Shown: positions 11,732-21,907 of the stretch, one piece after another
Position numbering within the stretch: the first letter of the stretch is position 1
Layout of the letters: each line of letters begins with the position of its first letter
Assembly: GCF_030272615.1 (NCBI RefSeq)
Contig: NC_081410.1
Location: 501,916,442-501,980,441, forward strand
DNA length: 64,000 nucleotides
Source of the DNA: Cryptomeria japonica
Taxonomy: Eukaryota; Streptophyta; Pinopsida; Cupressales; Cupressaceae
Reading direction: 5' to 3'
Notes under the pieces: generated by a model
Databases searched by the model: none
Told to the model about the DNA's origin: nothing
What the model saw: the letters and a program-made list of their open reading frames with translations, nothing else
Program-made: the position numbers and the translations under genes

Positions 11732-13405
11732 CTATTGTGTACTAGTAGGGAGAATGTCAAACCCTTCATCCTCAGGTGCCTCGAAGAGGTTTTCACCATT
11801 GAATACGCTCTTTCTTTTTACTTTTCTTGGATCAAACAGTGCCACAGTGTGGTTTTCACTAGAAGATCCATGTTTTAATGTTATATTTTTGCAGCTGAAA
11901 GGTTTGGCATCTGCCCCGAAGTATGTTGCGCTATTAAGTTCGATGGCGAATCCAGCTTTGTGATCCCCACTTGGTAGGTTATCCCTTAATTCGAAAAAGT
12001 CAATGATGGCCTCATCGTTTTGGAAGAAGTCAAGGCATGGGGAATTTGGTTGGTTCCATTCGATGAGTTCAGGGTGGATAATGGGCATTACTTCATCGAT
12101 TAGGTTAAGTGCGTTAGATGTATTAGTGAGGGTTAAGATGTTATGGTGAAGGTCGTTAATGGTACTCTCCCTGTCAGAATCAGGCGTAGGATGAGACGTA
12201 GGGTCTGTGGAAGATGTTTCTAGTTCAGGAACCCAAGTGGTCTTTATCTGCACTTCTCCGTAAACAGGGATGTCTTTGCATGGCGGAGGTGGTGATGTGT
12301 CTTCCTCATCTGAAGTGTTAAGCTGTACAGAATCAAATTCCCACTCATGTGAGTCGGTCTTTGAGTCACTTTCCAGCATCCGATTGCTATACCATACTGG
12401 GATGTCCTTTGAGTTAAATACCATAGGTGTGATTGGTTGATGTACCTTTGTAGTGATCGATGCTACAGGAAGTTTGATGGGGATAAAAGAATCTGGCATA
12501 GGAAGTATCGATAGTGTTGACTCAGTGGCTTCTGCGGGAACTGCTAGTACCATAGATGCTGCTACGGGTTCTGATACAGTTGCTGCTGCTAATGGTACTA
12601 TGGATGTAATGGCTGTTGCGAATGGGATTACTGGTTTGATTGGTGGGATGATTGGTATTGTAGATGGTTGTGTTGGGGTTGTGAGCCTCGATGGGGCAGT
12701 CGGGATGGTGCTTGAGGCTGCTTTAATGATGAAAGGTGTCCTTTTTGCAGTAGGTTGACATAATGGTTTGTTGGGTTTTCCTTTGAATCTGAGTTTAGGA
12801 AAGATTTCTTTCTCAAAGCCTAGGCCTGTATTACCTTTGGGCTTTAATTCTGGCAACAAAGGTTCATGTCGTCCTTGTTTGCAATATCCCAAAGCACTCT
12901 GACCATCATATCCCATTCTTTGCATAATGAGGAGGCCTTTGCCATACTGATCCATAGGAAGTTTAACTTGTGGTAGATCAGTGGTGATGGGATCTTTATA
13001 GATCCATTTTGCTAAGTCCTCATCTTGGGTTTCTTCTTCTTGACTCTTTCCAAGGATGAAAGGCATCAAAGCACATGCAGGCGTGATTAGTGGTTGCTGG
13101 AGTAACTGTTGTGGTTTACCATGTGTTCTAGGAGAAGTGGGCATCTGTCCCACACAAAAGAGTTGACTCAAGTTGTATTCCCCGGGACCTTCCTCTGCTA
13201 TTTTCATCTTAACCTTTTCTTGCTTTGGTATAGTGGTGTTCAAACTGGCAAGAGAGGCTGGACTTATATATGATGTGGATGAAATGGCTTCTCTATTATT
13301 AGGAACAGTAATCTCTGGTTGATGGCTGATATTATGGCAAAATGCAAAGGGGTTTGCATCGCCCAGAATTGTGATCTCTACACTGTTATGTGGGAACTTG
13401 ACACA
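11732..13405 (-). pseudogene. Tat1 PR-RT spacer with G-patch domain
   Basis: A spacer of over 500 residues joins protease and RT. At about 12800-12955 it carries a G-patch-like motif: YGKGLLIMQRMGYDGQSALG, then GNTGLGFE about 20 residues on. G-patch domains bind RNA or activate RNA helicases and occur as inserts near the protease in some retroelements. A Pro/Thr/Ile-rich low-complexity tract (about 12430-12720) follows, then an acidic Ser/Thr-rich region. The ORF is open from about 13400 to 11732, preceded by TAA at 13403-13405 (STYH*CVKFPHN, Gln expected) and ended by TAG at 11729-11731. Tat2 has the equivalent domain. Confidence 0.75.
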
Positions 13406-13882
13406 TTAATGGTAGGTAGATGGAACGGCTTGCATGGCATGTATCCAAGGTCTTCCTAACAATAGATTGTATGGCAGAGGAAGGTCCAGAACCTGACAAA
13501 TGATGTGCTTTACCATGAGGCCCACTCGGATTGGTAGTACCACAGCTCCTTTGGATGAACGCTCTGCATCGTCATAGGCTTTGATTGTGATCTTCTGACG
13601 AGGATCCACTGATTCGACCGCATATCCCAATGCTGTGACCAACTGCAGTGTGCAAATATTCAGGCCTGCTCCATTATCGATCAAGACTCGCTTGATCCTA
13701 TGCTGGTTAATAAATCCTTTGATGTGGACTGAGGCATTATGTGGTTGTTGGAAGGAAGAGTTGTCACTTTCAGAAAAAGTGAGACAAGGTGATGACTTTA
13801 GACTTCCAACCATGGCTTGAAATTGGTCCGTATTTAGATTTGCGGGGACTGACACTTCTTGGAGTGCTTGATCCAAGATAGT
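13406..13882 (-). pseudogene. Tat1 aspartic protease
   Basis: A retropepsin-type domain that would process the polyprotein. The catalytic motif VLIDNGAGLNI (about 13660-13692) has the D-N-G-A variant of D-S/T-G. The flap and C-terminal part include YNLLLGRPWIHAMQAVPSTYH. It is in the same frame as gag, separated by a single TAA at 13883-13885. The equivalent codon in Tat2 is AAG (SSAHKEN against SPSH*TI), so the stop is probably a mutation rather than a recoding signal. Confidence 0.88.
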
Positions 13883-15730
13883 TTAATGAGATGGCGATAG
13901 ACACAAAAGCTCTAAAATGGATATAAGTGTAGGGGTTTTGTCTAATTGTTCCACAAGATTGTACTGCTTTGGGATGGAGGTGGTGCCTTGTGGAGCTGCC
14001 TTGATGGTAACTTTGCCACGACGTGTAACAACATTGCAATTTGAGTTGGGATTTTTGAAGGTTATAGTTGCAACTTGTTCATTGGCATCATACAGATGAT
14101 TTACAGTGTAATTGTATGCAGCCTGCATATAATCTGTGGTATCAGTGCCTCGCCTGGAAGTGGAAGGACCCCTTTGATCTTGTGATGGAAGTGGATTTTT
14201 GAACATCAGATGATCATTATTGGTTGTTTTTGGGTTATGTCCTTCAATTTCAATTTCTCCTCGATCAATAAGATCCTGAATGAGATCTTTCAATCGGTGA
14301 CAATTACTTGTCTTGTGTCCTCTTCCTTGATGGAATTCACAGTGTTCAGTATCTCTCCACCATGCCGGTTTGACCTGAGGCTCATAGTTTGATAGCTTAG
14401 GTAGAGTGACCAAATTTTGAGAAATGAGTTGTCGCAACACTGTTTCAATGGGTTCCCCTAAGGGAGTGTATGTGCATTTCTGTTTTTGCTGATGAGGTCT
14501 TGGTTCATTGTGAGATGTGATGCGACCTTGATTTGTAGGACCATTTGTGTTGTTCTGAGGTTGAGGATTTTGTCCTGCAAACCGAACCACAGGTTGTGCA
14601 TTTTGTATAGTCCTAGCATCCACAACCCCATCATTGACGATATTCTTGTTTTTATTCCAGAAGCTTGGTTTATCACTATTGAAGCGTGGGCGAGGACCAT
14701 CTTTTGGTTCATTAAAGATTTTGATGAGTCCTTTCTTGATAAGTGCCCTTTCACATTTCAAACCCTTGGTGATCATATCATTAAAAGAGTCTGTGTCTTT
14801 AACATCCAGGTGAAATTCCATTTCTTCGTTTAAGTTGGAAATGAATATTTCCACTAGTTCACATTCAGGTAACTGAAGAGAATGTCTGCTAGACATTTGG
14901 TGCCATCGTTGCAAGAATACTGAGAATAGTTCACCTGGTTTTTGTTTAGTGTTGCATAGATCAGCCATGGTGACATCGCGTTCAATGTTATGAGAGTAAT
15001 GAGCTAGAAACTTTTGGATGAGTTCCTCAAATGTTCTAATGCCACCTGGTAGTCGAGAAAACCATGATGTGGTTGTTCCTCCCAAGATTTGGGGAAAAAG
15101 GCGCATTAGGTATGTGTCTTCATATGCTACTTCGAGACAAGCGGAATGAAATTCTCGGACATGATCATGGGGATCCCCCTTTCCTCTATATTTTTCAAAT
15201 TTGGGTGTTTCGAATCCTCGTGGAAATGGTGGCATGTAAAGATTCCTATCAAAAGGATAGGGACAAATGTCATTGAGTGAGAATTGGTTAGTCTTGACAC
15301 CACTATGAAGCTGTTGGGCGAGATTCTCGACTTGTTGCCGCAACATCTCCATTTCATTTGGAGGAGGAGGTGGTGGGTTATCTCGAGGAATGTTATATCT
15401 GATGGGATCTCTACCTCTTTCCTCTTCATGGTGACTTTGTCTTTCTGATGCTTGTCTTAATTGGGCAAGATCAAAGTCAGAGGGGAGTTTTGCTCCTTCT
15501 TGAGCGAGTCTTAAGAAGTGAGCATCCGCATTGCTCCTGAGTATTTCATCAAAAAGTCTGTTAAAGAGAGGGTTATGCTGAGCCCTTTCTATTGTTGCAA
15601 GAGTGGGAGTACTTGGGTTTTCGTCATCTGCATTTCCTCCAAGTGCTTCTTGAAATTCATTGAGATTTTCCTCTTCTTCTTCTTCCCTTTCTATTTCTCG
15701 TTGCCTAGATTGTGATCGGGTTTGAGCCAT
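13883..15730 (-). CDS. gag: Tat1 gag (nucleocapsid/capsid precursor)
   Basis: A 615-codon intact ORF starting MAQTRSQSRQR, an opening common in plant gypsy gag proteins. Order: an acidic Glu-rich coiled-coil-like N-terminus, a hydrophobic and aromatic gag core (about residues 150-330: PYPFDRNLYMPPFPRGFETP, then the DPHDHVREFHSACL and GELFSVFLQRWHQM blocks), a basic Asn/Gln-rich linker, and a zinc-knuckle-like CEFHQGRGHKTSNCHRL (about residue 465). It would form the virus-like particle. The start is chosen because it is the first ATG after the leader and the N-terminus matches the family. Confidence 0.9.
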   Translation of the reverse strand: MAQTRSQSRQREIEREEEEEENLNEFQEALGGNADDENPSTPTLATIERAQHNPLFNRLFDEILRSNADAHFLRLAQEGAKLPSDFDLAQLRQASERQSHHEEERGRDPIRYNIPRDNPPPPPPNEMEMLRQQVENLAQQLHSGVKTNQFSLNDICPYPFDRNLYMPPFPRGFETPKFEKYRGKGDPHDHVREFHSACLEVAYEDTYLMRLFPQILGGTTTSWFSRLPGGIRTFEELIQKFLAHYSHNIERDVTMADLCNTKQKPGELFSVFLQRWHQMSSRHSLQLPECELVEIFISNLNEEMEFHLDVKDTDSFNDMITKGLKCERALIKKGLIKIFNEPKDGPRPRFNSDKPSFWNKNKNIVNDGVVDARTIQNAQPVVRFAGQNPQPQNNTNGPTNQGRITSHNEPRPHQQKQKCTYTPLGEPIETVLRQLISQNLVTLPKLSNYEPQVKPAWWRDTEHCEFHQGRGHKTSNCHRLKDLIQDLIDRGEIEIEGHNPKTTNNDHLMFKNPLPSQDQRGPSTSRRGTDTTDYMQAAYNYTVNHLYDANEQVATITFKNPNSNCNVVTRRGKVTIKAAPQGTTSIPKQYNLVEQLDKTPTLISILELLCLSPSH

Positions 15731-18443
15731 TTTGCTTGCAAGCTTTTGTTGAAGTTGATTGAAGATGATGATGAGTTGTTTGATGAAATGAAAGATTGAT
15801 GGTTGGTGAATTGTGTTGCACGTGGATCTCTAGCACTTTTAAGGTGGATGTAACCAAAATTCCTTCTTTGAATTGCTTGTTTGTTTGATAAGTTTTGATG
15901 TGATAAGGTGTAGAGAAATCTGAGATGTGTTACAGATTTAACTACCTAGTAATCAGAGGATTCACTCATGAACTAGTTTTAACCTGCGTAGATGTGTCTC
16001 TTAGGATGAGCTTATCCTAGATGTAGAAACAATCTAAAAAGTGATGTGATGTGTTTGATTTCAAGCAATATCTAAAAGAGAACTTGGGACAAGAACCTCT
16101 TAATGTTTTGAGAGTTGGGACGGATTGATGATGTATGAGTGAGATGATGGATGAAAATGTTTTAAACTTCAATAAAAACTTTGTGTTATAAATGGGACAA
16201 ACTCTATCTCTTCCCTTTCGAGTGTTGGTGGTATTTCTCGAGCTGTGTTGTATGTGATACAGACGTTTGGGAAGAAGTTGGGATTAATCTTTCCTCCTTG
16301 GTTTTTTGTGATAACTCAGAGCTCTATATTGCATAAAAGCTCTGCGGTTCAATGATTCGGAATCAAATTCGTTTGTTTTGCCTTGAAGATAGAGACACAT
16401 GTGACACAAGAAAACTCTATGGGAGACAAAGATTTGTCAATTGATATAGAAGAATTTCCTTCGTTCGATCAAATCCTTTGAGCTTAATTGTCTTCTTTTC
16501 AAGTTGATATTTTGATGACGCTTCTTCTTTCACAAGATGTGAAGAATGGTCATAAAATTTTTGACTCTTTTGTTGTTTGCAATTTGTTTTTGATGTTTTT
16601 GGTTGTTTTTGAAAGATGTTTGGTTGGATGAATACTTTGTTTTTGGGAAGTGATTTTCTGATTTTTCTTTGACAAGAAAACAAGGCAAGCACACAAACAC
16701 AAGAATGTTGCCTAAAAGGCACAAATGAGTATGGGTCTAGATCAACCCAATCTTTGGACTTGTATATGACCCTTCCTTTAGATGTATTTTAAGGTGTATT
16801 TCCAAAGCCTGAAGTCTGCTCAATTTGTACTTGGTCTTTAAAATGAACACACTTCAAACACTTTTTATCCCTAAGGTCAAATGGCCAGTTGTGATAAATT
16901 TAGCCCACATCTTGATATTTCTTCGACTTTGGTACTACATACCTTATGAATCCCGCCTTGGCAGGTAAGGATGTGATATACTAAGTCTTGCACGAGCATA
17001 ACAAATAGATGATCCCTATGATGGGGGAGTCACCACTTTTATCAAGCCACAAGTGACTTTTCAAAAAGCTATGTTTCTACTCAAGGAAATATGTATGGTG
17101 AGTATCTTGGGAGCAAAACCATCTATGCTCTTGCACTAAATTATATCGCAAATATCCTCAATCAATAGAACAGGTGGGCTACTACTTAAAGGCGTTTAGT
17201 CATGTTCGATGTTTTTGGACATAAGTTCATTCTACAGTGACTCACTTAAGAGCCTTGTAACTGGTGGTGGGGCCCATTTGTCCTTTCGGCCACTTACACT
17301 GTAGGAACAGCTATACCCAAGGCTACAACTTTCGCTCTCACCTGATTTCTATAGCGGCTCGAAGGATTTACCGCTTGAGGTCGTTCCCAAGAGTATCGAG
17401 CCCTTGGTAGGCCTCTCTTAAAAAGATAAAATTTTGAGTGTTACTAACACTTTTCTCTTGCACCTAGGACCATGAAAGCCAAGGGAGAGGATAGTGTGTC
17501 TTAGAAGTAGGACCACTCGACCAACTCTTTGCACAAGTGTGCCAAGTACGAAAGATACTTGTTCTTTTTAATCCACCATTACAAATGTGATCTAACTATT
17601 TGGAGATGTTTCTCCAATAGCCATGGTGTTCTTTTTAACTTCAAAGGCAATGTGTTATGTAACCTAGAATTCGGAAATCCTGGTCAACTTAAAGAAAAAC
17701 ACGTTTGCTTGAAGTAAAATTTGTTTTTGCAAAAATCAAAACAAGTGGATTGTTCTTTTTATTTGCCCAAAAATTGAAGTGTGGCTTGTGATTTTTAAGT
17801 TTGATGTAAGAAAGAAAATTTGTTTTGTTGATTTTAAGCACCAAAACAAAATGTATCCCTAACTTGCAATGAAAGCAAAATTTTGAAGTTCGTTGTTTTT
17901 TTTATTTTGCAATAAAAGAAAGATGAATTTTCTTTTTAAGCACCAAAAACAAGTTTGAGGTTCATTTTATGCACTCTAAAAATAAAATGTGAGGTTTATT
18001 TTAACTTGTGCAAAAAGGAAAAATGGATTCTTTTTAACCAACTTTTGTTGAAAGAAAGTAAAAAAGAAACGTTTAAAGCATTTAAACTAACTCCTTCCCC
18101 TACACAAAAAGATTAGAACCTGCATAAAAGATAATTAGTTAGAAAAATCCGCATGTTTTGGTGGGCTTCTACAAGCCTAATTTTTATTTTTTTTGGTTAC
18201 AAGGTGATTTGTACAACGTTCTGTTACAATAGCGCTAATCTGCGTTTCAACAGAGGTGCTATTTAACAAAAACGCACTAAAAGAAAGGGAAAGACAAGAG
18301 AAGGCAAACGCACTAAAATAGGGTGAATAGCGCCAAAATAATGTCAAACGCACCAAAACAGTGTCAAAAATGCAACCTGTGTGACATTTTCAACATTCAA
18401 ACATGTTATTGCTTAAAAAAAAAAGTTGATCTTTTTGGTGTTT
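15731..18443 (-). other. Tat1 5' leader
   Basis: A long (~2.7 kb) untranslated leader between PBS and gag. No ORF of recognisable type is visible. The GTTTTTGATTTTTG-like stretches (16560-16640, 17710-17960) and a CGCACCAAAA / CGCACTAAAA repeat (18272-18355) are simple-sequence features. Long leaders are common in the Tat clade. Confidence 0.7.
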
Positions 18444-18464
18444 GGATTCACGTCGGGTTCACCA
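18444..18464 (-). promoter_or_regulatory. Primer binding site of Tat1
   Basis: The plus strand reads GGATTCACGTCGGGTTCACCA, ending in the CCA of a tRNA 3' end, two bases from the LTR. On the element strand this gives TGGTGAACCCGACG. The tRNA species was not assigned; it differs from both tRNA-iMet and tRNA-Lys sites elsewhere in the window. Confidence 0.85.
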
Positions 18465-18466
18465 AA

Positions 18467-20270
18467 TGATGCTCTGCAAAAAGGATTAGAAAATCTGTTT
18501 GATGGCAACACACACAAGAGCACAAGAAACAAACGTCAGTGTTAGCAACAAAAGATTATCCTAAACAGGCATATCAAGAGAGATATTAAGCATGAAATAG
18601 AAAGCATATAAACATAGAATAAAATAGCTAATCAAGATGCTCATAGTTGCTCCTCCCTTGTTCCTCTCCTCTCCAAGTCCCAAATGAGTGTAGCTCTCAG
18701 CTTTTAGCACTAGCCATGGATGCCATATGGAGATTCAAGATGGTTGAATATGATATGCAAATGCTATGCAAGTGTAGACAATGATGCTATGAAAAAGCTC
18801 TATGCTAATACCTGTATAACAACAATACTCCAATGCTTCTCTTTTTTTGCTTGAGGAGAAGGGTTCTATTTATAGAAGAAATGGGGAAATGAAGGGTTAA
18901 GATTGAATGGTTTAATCAAGGGCCAAGTTTGAAAGTTGGGGATCCATGTGCACAATTGGCACCAATAAAATGGTGACAAGTGTCAACATAGGATTGGGTT
19001 GAGAGAAGAGGTTGGAGGCATTAAAGGCATGAGAAGACCTCATGGTTATCTAGAGGCTAAGGGTCAAGTCCAAATTAAGATTACCCATTGGGTTAAGAGT
19101 TAATCCAAGGATAAACCTTTGTGCAAATGTTTAAGAGATAATCATGGTCAAAGCATTAATGGCCTGATGAGACCTTTGGGTTGGGTAGAGGTTGAGTCAA
19201 AACAAATATTTTAACCATGTGGGAGGGTTTGAGGTAACCATTAATGGTTATTGGAGACTTTGGGGATTAAGTGGTTGAAGGTTGAAAGCCTTCAATGGTT
19301 ATCAAAGACTTTGAGCCATTTAGTGGTTGAAGGTTGAAAGCCTTTAATGGTTATCAAAGACTTTGAGGGTTTGAGAAGTGACTTCCCTTTTGCTTAGGAA
19401 TGTGACAAAGTTTAGAGAAGGGGTTAGGTTATTTAGAAGTGATTAGAAAATTCTAGAAGGGGTTTAGGCATGCAAGTGGATTTTGTAGGAAAATGCAAGT
19501 GGGAGAAATTTTGGTATTTTCAATTAAAATAAAATTATTTATTTCAATTAAATGGTGTAATTTGCATTTGGATAAATATTCAAATAAATATTAATTTATT
19601 TAAATGAGAAAAATGAAGATAAAGCATTAAAATGCTTGAAGACTTTGATGGAAACCATTAAAGGCTTGAAGACTTTAAGGAAAACCATTAAAGTCTTAAG
19701 AAGACTATAGAAGGAAGCCATCAAGTTTGAAGACTTTAAAGCCATCAAGTTTGAATACTTTAAGGGAAACCATTAAAGGTTTCAAGTGGGTGAGGATAAA
19801 TAGGATTTTAAATAAATAATTTATTTAAAATAGTTGTGCAACTTGCTTTTGTAGGAAAATACAAGTGGGTGGAGGATAAAGGTGATCTAAATAAATTATT
19901 TACTTAAAATAATTGTGCAACTTGCTTTTGTAGGAAAATACAAGTGGGTAGAGGATAAAGGTGATTTAAATAAATGTTAATTTATTTAAATGTGAGAGGT
20001 GGGATTTTGGGGGATTTAAATAAATATTAATTTATTTAAATGTGAGAGAAGATTTAATTAAACAAATATGATTTATTTATTTAATTAATGGTCTGAATTT
20101 GGTTAAGTGAATTAAATCAAATAAATTGAATAATTTATTTAATTAATAGGAGAAGAGGGTTAAGATGAATTAATTAAATATTAATTTAATTAATTCATTA
20201 ATTGATGGTTAAATAATCAAATAAATACTAAGTATTCATTTAATTAAGTGGACAGATTTATGTGACTACA
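18467..20270 (-). repeat. 5' LTR of Tat1 (1804 bp)
   Basis: TG...CA bounded, nearly identical to 4314-6053. It carries an extra ~64 bp near 19254-19320, a partial duplication of the GTGGTTGAAGGTTGAAAGCC segment. It would hold the element promoter. Confidence 0.95.
18866..18875 (-). promoter_or_regulatory. TATA box in Tat1 5' LTR
   Basis: Minus-strand CTATAAATAG in a GC-richer context. It is the likely core promoter for Tat1 RNA; the same box is at 4713-4722 in the other LTR. Confidence 0.65.
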
Positions 20271-20275
20271 CCTAT
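20271..20275. repeat. Target-site duplication of Tat1, right (CCTAT)
   Basis: Perfect copy of 4309-4313, immediately after the right LTR terminal CA. Confidence 0.9.
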
Positions 20276-21907
20276 TATTTCACAATAGGACCTATTATGA
20301 TATAATAGGTCATATTATGACATTATAGGTCCTATTATGTCACAATAGGTCCTGTTATGACATAATACCCCTCAATGCTCTCTAAACGTACCATCTCTCT
20401 CTTCCAACCAATTTATCTTTCTCTAGATATGTCATAATAGGTCCTACTAAGGGGTCTTGTGTCATAATAGGTCCCATTGTGACATAATAGGTCGTATTAT
20501 GACATAATAAGTCATATTATGTCATAATAAGACCTATTATGTCACAATGGGACCTATTATGACATAATAGGTCGTATTATGACATTATAGGTCCTATTAT
20601 GACATAGTACCCCTTAACATGTCCTAGTAAGGGGTATAAAGTCATAATAGGTACTCTTAAGGGGTTTTATGACATAATATGACCTATGATGTCATAATAG
20701 GACCTACGATGACATAATAGGACCTATCACATCATCATAGACCCTATTATGTCATAATTGGTCCTTTTATGACATAATACCCTTTAACAGGTCCTACTAA
20801 GGGGAATAATGTCATAATAGGTCCTGTTAAGGGGTCTTATGACATAATAGGACATTTAATGACATGATAGGTTCTCTTAAGGGGTCTTATGATATCATAG
20901 GACCTATATGACATAATAGGTCCTATTATGCCATAATCGATCCTATTATGTCACAATGAGTCCTACTAAGGGGTCTTATGTCATAATAGGTCAGAGTAAG
21001 AGGTATAATGTCATGATAGGTCCTCTTAAGGGGTCTTATGGCATAATAGGACCTATTATGACACAAAAGGAACTATTATGATACAAAAGGACCTATTATG
21101 TCAAAATGAGACCTATTATGACATAATAGGTCGTATTATGACATTATAGGTCCTATTATGTCAAAATGAGACCTATTATGACATAATAGGTCGTATTATG
21201 ACATTATAGGTCCTATTATGTCACAATAGGTCCTGTTATGACATAATACCCCTTAACAAGTCCTACTAAGGGGTATAAAGTCATAATAGGTCATCTTAAG
21301 GGATTTTATGACATAATATGACCTATGATGTTATAATAGGACCTATGATGACATAATATGACCTATTATATCATGATAGGTCCTATTATGTCATAATTAG
21401 TCCTATTATGACCTCATACCCTTCAATAGGTCCCACTAAGGGGTATAATGTCATAAAACATCCTCTTAAGGGGTCTTATGACATAATAAGACCTATTATG
21501 ACATGACATGTCCTCTTAAGGGGTATTATGACATTATAGGACCTATTATGACATAATAGGTCCTATTATGTGATAATCGATCCTATTATGTCATAATAGA
21601 TCCTACTAAGGGGTCTTAAGTCATAGTAGGTCCTAGTAAGAGGTATAATGTCATAATAGGTCCTTTTGAGGGGTCTAATGACATAATAGGACCTATTATG
21701 ACGTAATAGGTCGTATTATGTCTTAATAGGACCTATTATGACTTAATAGGACCTATTATGACTTAATAGGTCGTATTATGTCTTAATAGGACCTATTATG
21801 TCACAATAGGACCTATTATGACACATTAGGACCTATTATGTCACAATGGGACCTATTATGACACAGTAGGTTGTATTATGTCATTGTAGGTCCTATTACA
21901 TCACAAT
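20276..21907. repeat. Palindromic satellite array, right segment
   Basis: Continuation of the array at 3454-4308. A longer block starting CCCCTTAACA.GTCCTA.TAAGG and running through TATGACCTATGATG occurs at about 20611 and again at about 21247 (636 bp apart), with a third copy at about 3732, so there is higher-order structure. At 20372-20430 a copy of the left arm/array junction (ACCATCTCTCTC...TTATCTTT) is embedded in the array. Confidence 0.9.

Larger units (their letters stand above)
4314..20270 (-). mobile_element. Tat1: Tat-lineage Ty3/gypsy retrotransposon, recent
   Basis: A complete 15957-bp element on the minus strand. The 5' LTR is 18467-20270 and the 3' LTR 4314-6053, bounded by TG...CA and a perfect CCTAT duplication. 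A PBS adjoins the 5' LTR and an AAAGAGGGGCAAA polypurine tract adjoins the 3' LTR. The coding order is gag, aspartic protease, G-patch spacer, RT, RNase H, second RNase H-like domain, integrase, all in one frame from 15730 to 8423 with only nonsense codons in between. The second RNase H and the absence of a chromodomain are hallmarks of the plant Tat clade. The LTRs are nearly identical apart from an internal duplication of ~64 bp in the right copy, indicating a young insertion. Confidence 0.93.

Noticed and set aside
12453-12758. 101-codon plus-strand ORF rich in Gly/Ala/Val
   Set aside because: Antisense shadow of the Pro/Thr/Ala-rich spacer of the Tat1 polyprotein.
18444-18464. Possible tRNA gene fragment ending in CCA
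   Set aside because: Position next to the LTR and the absence of the rest of a tRNA identify it as a primer binding site.
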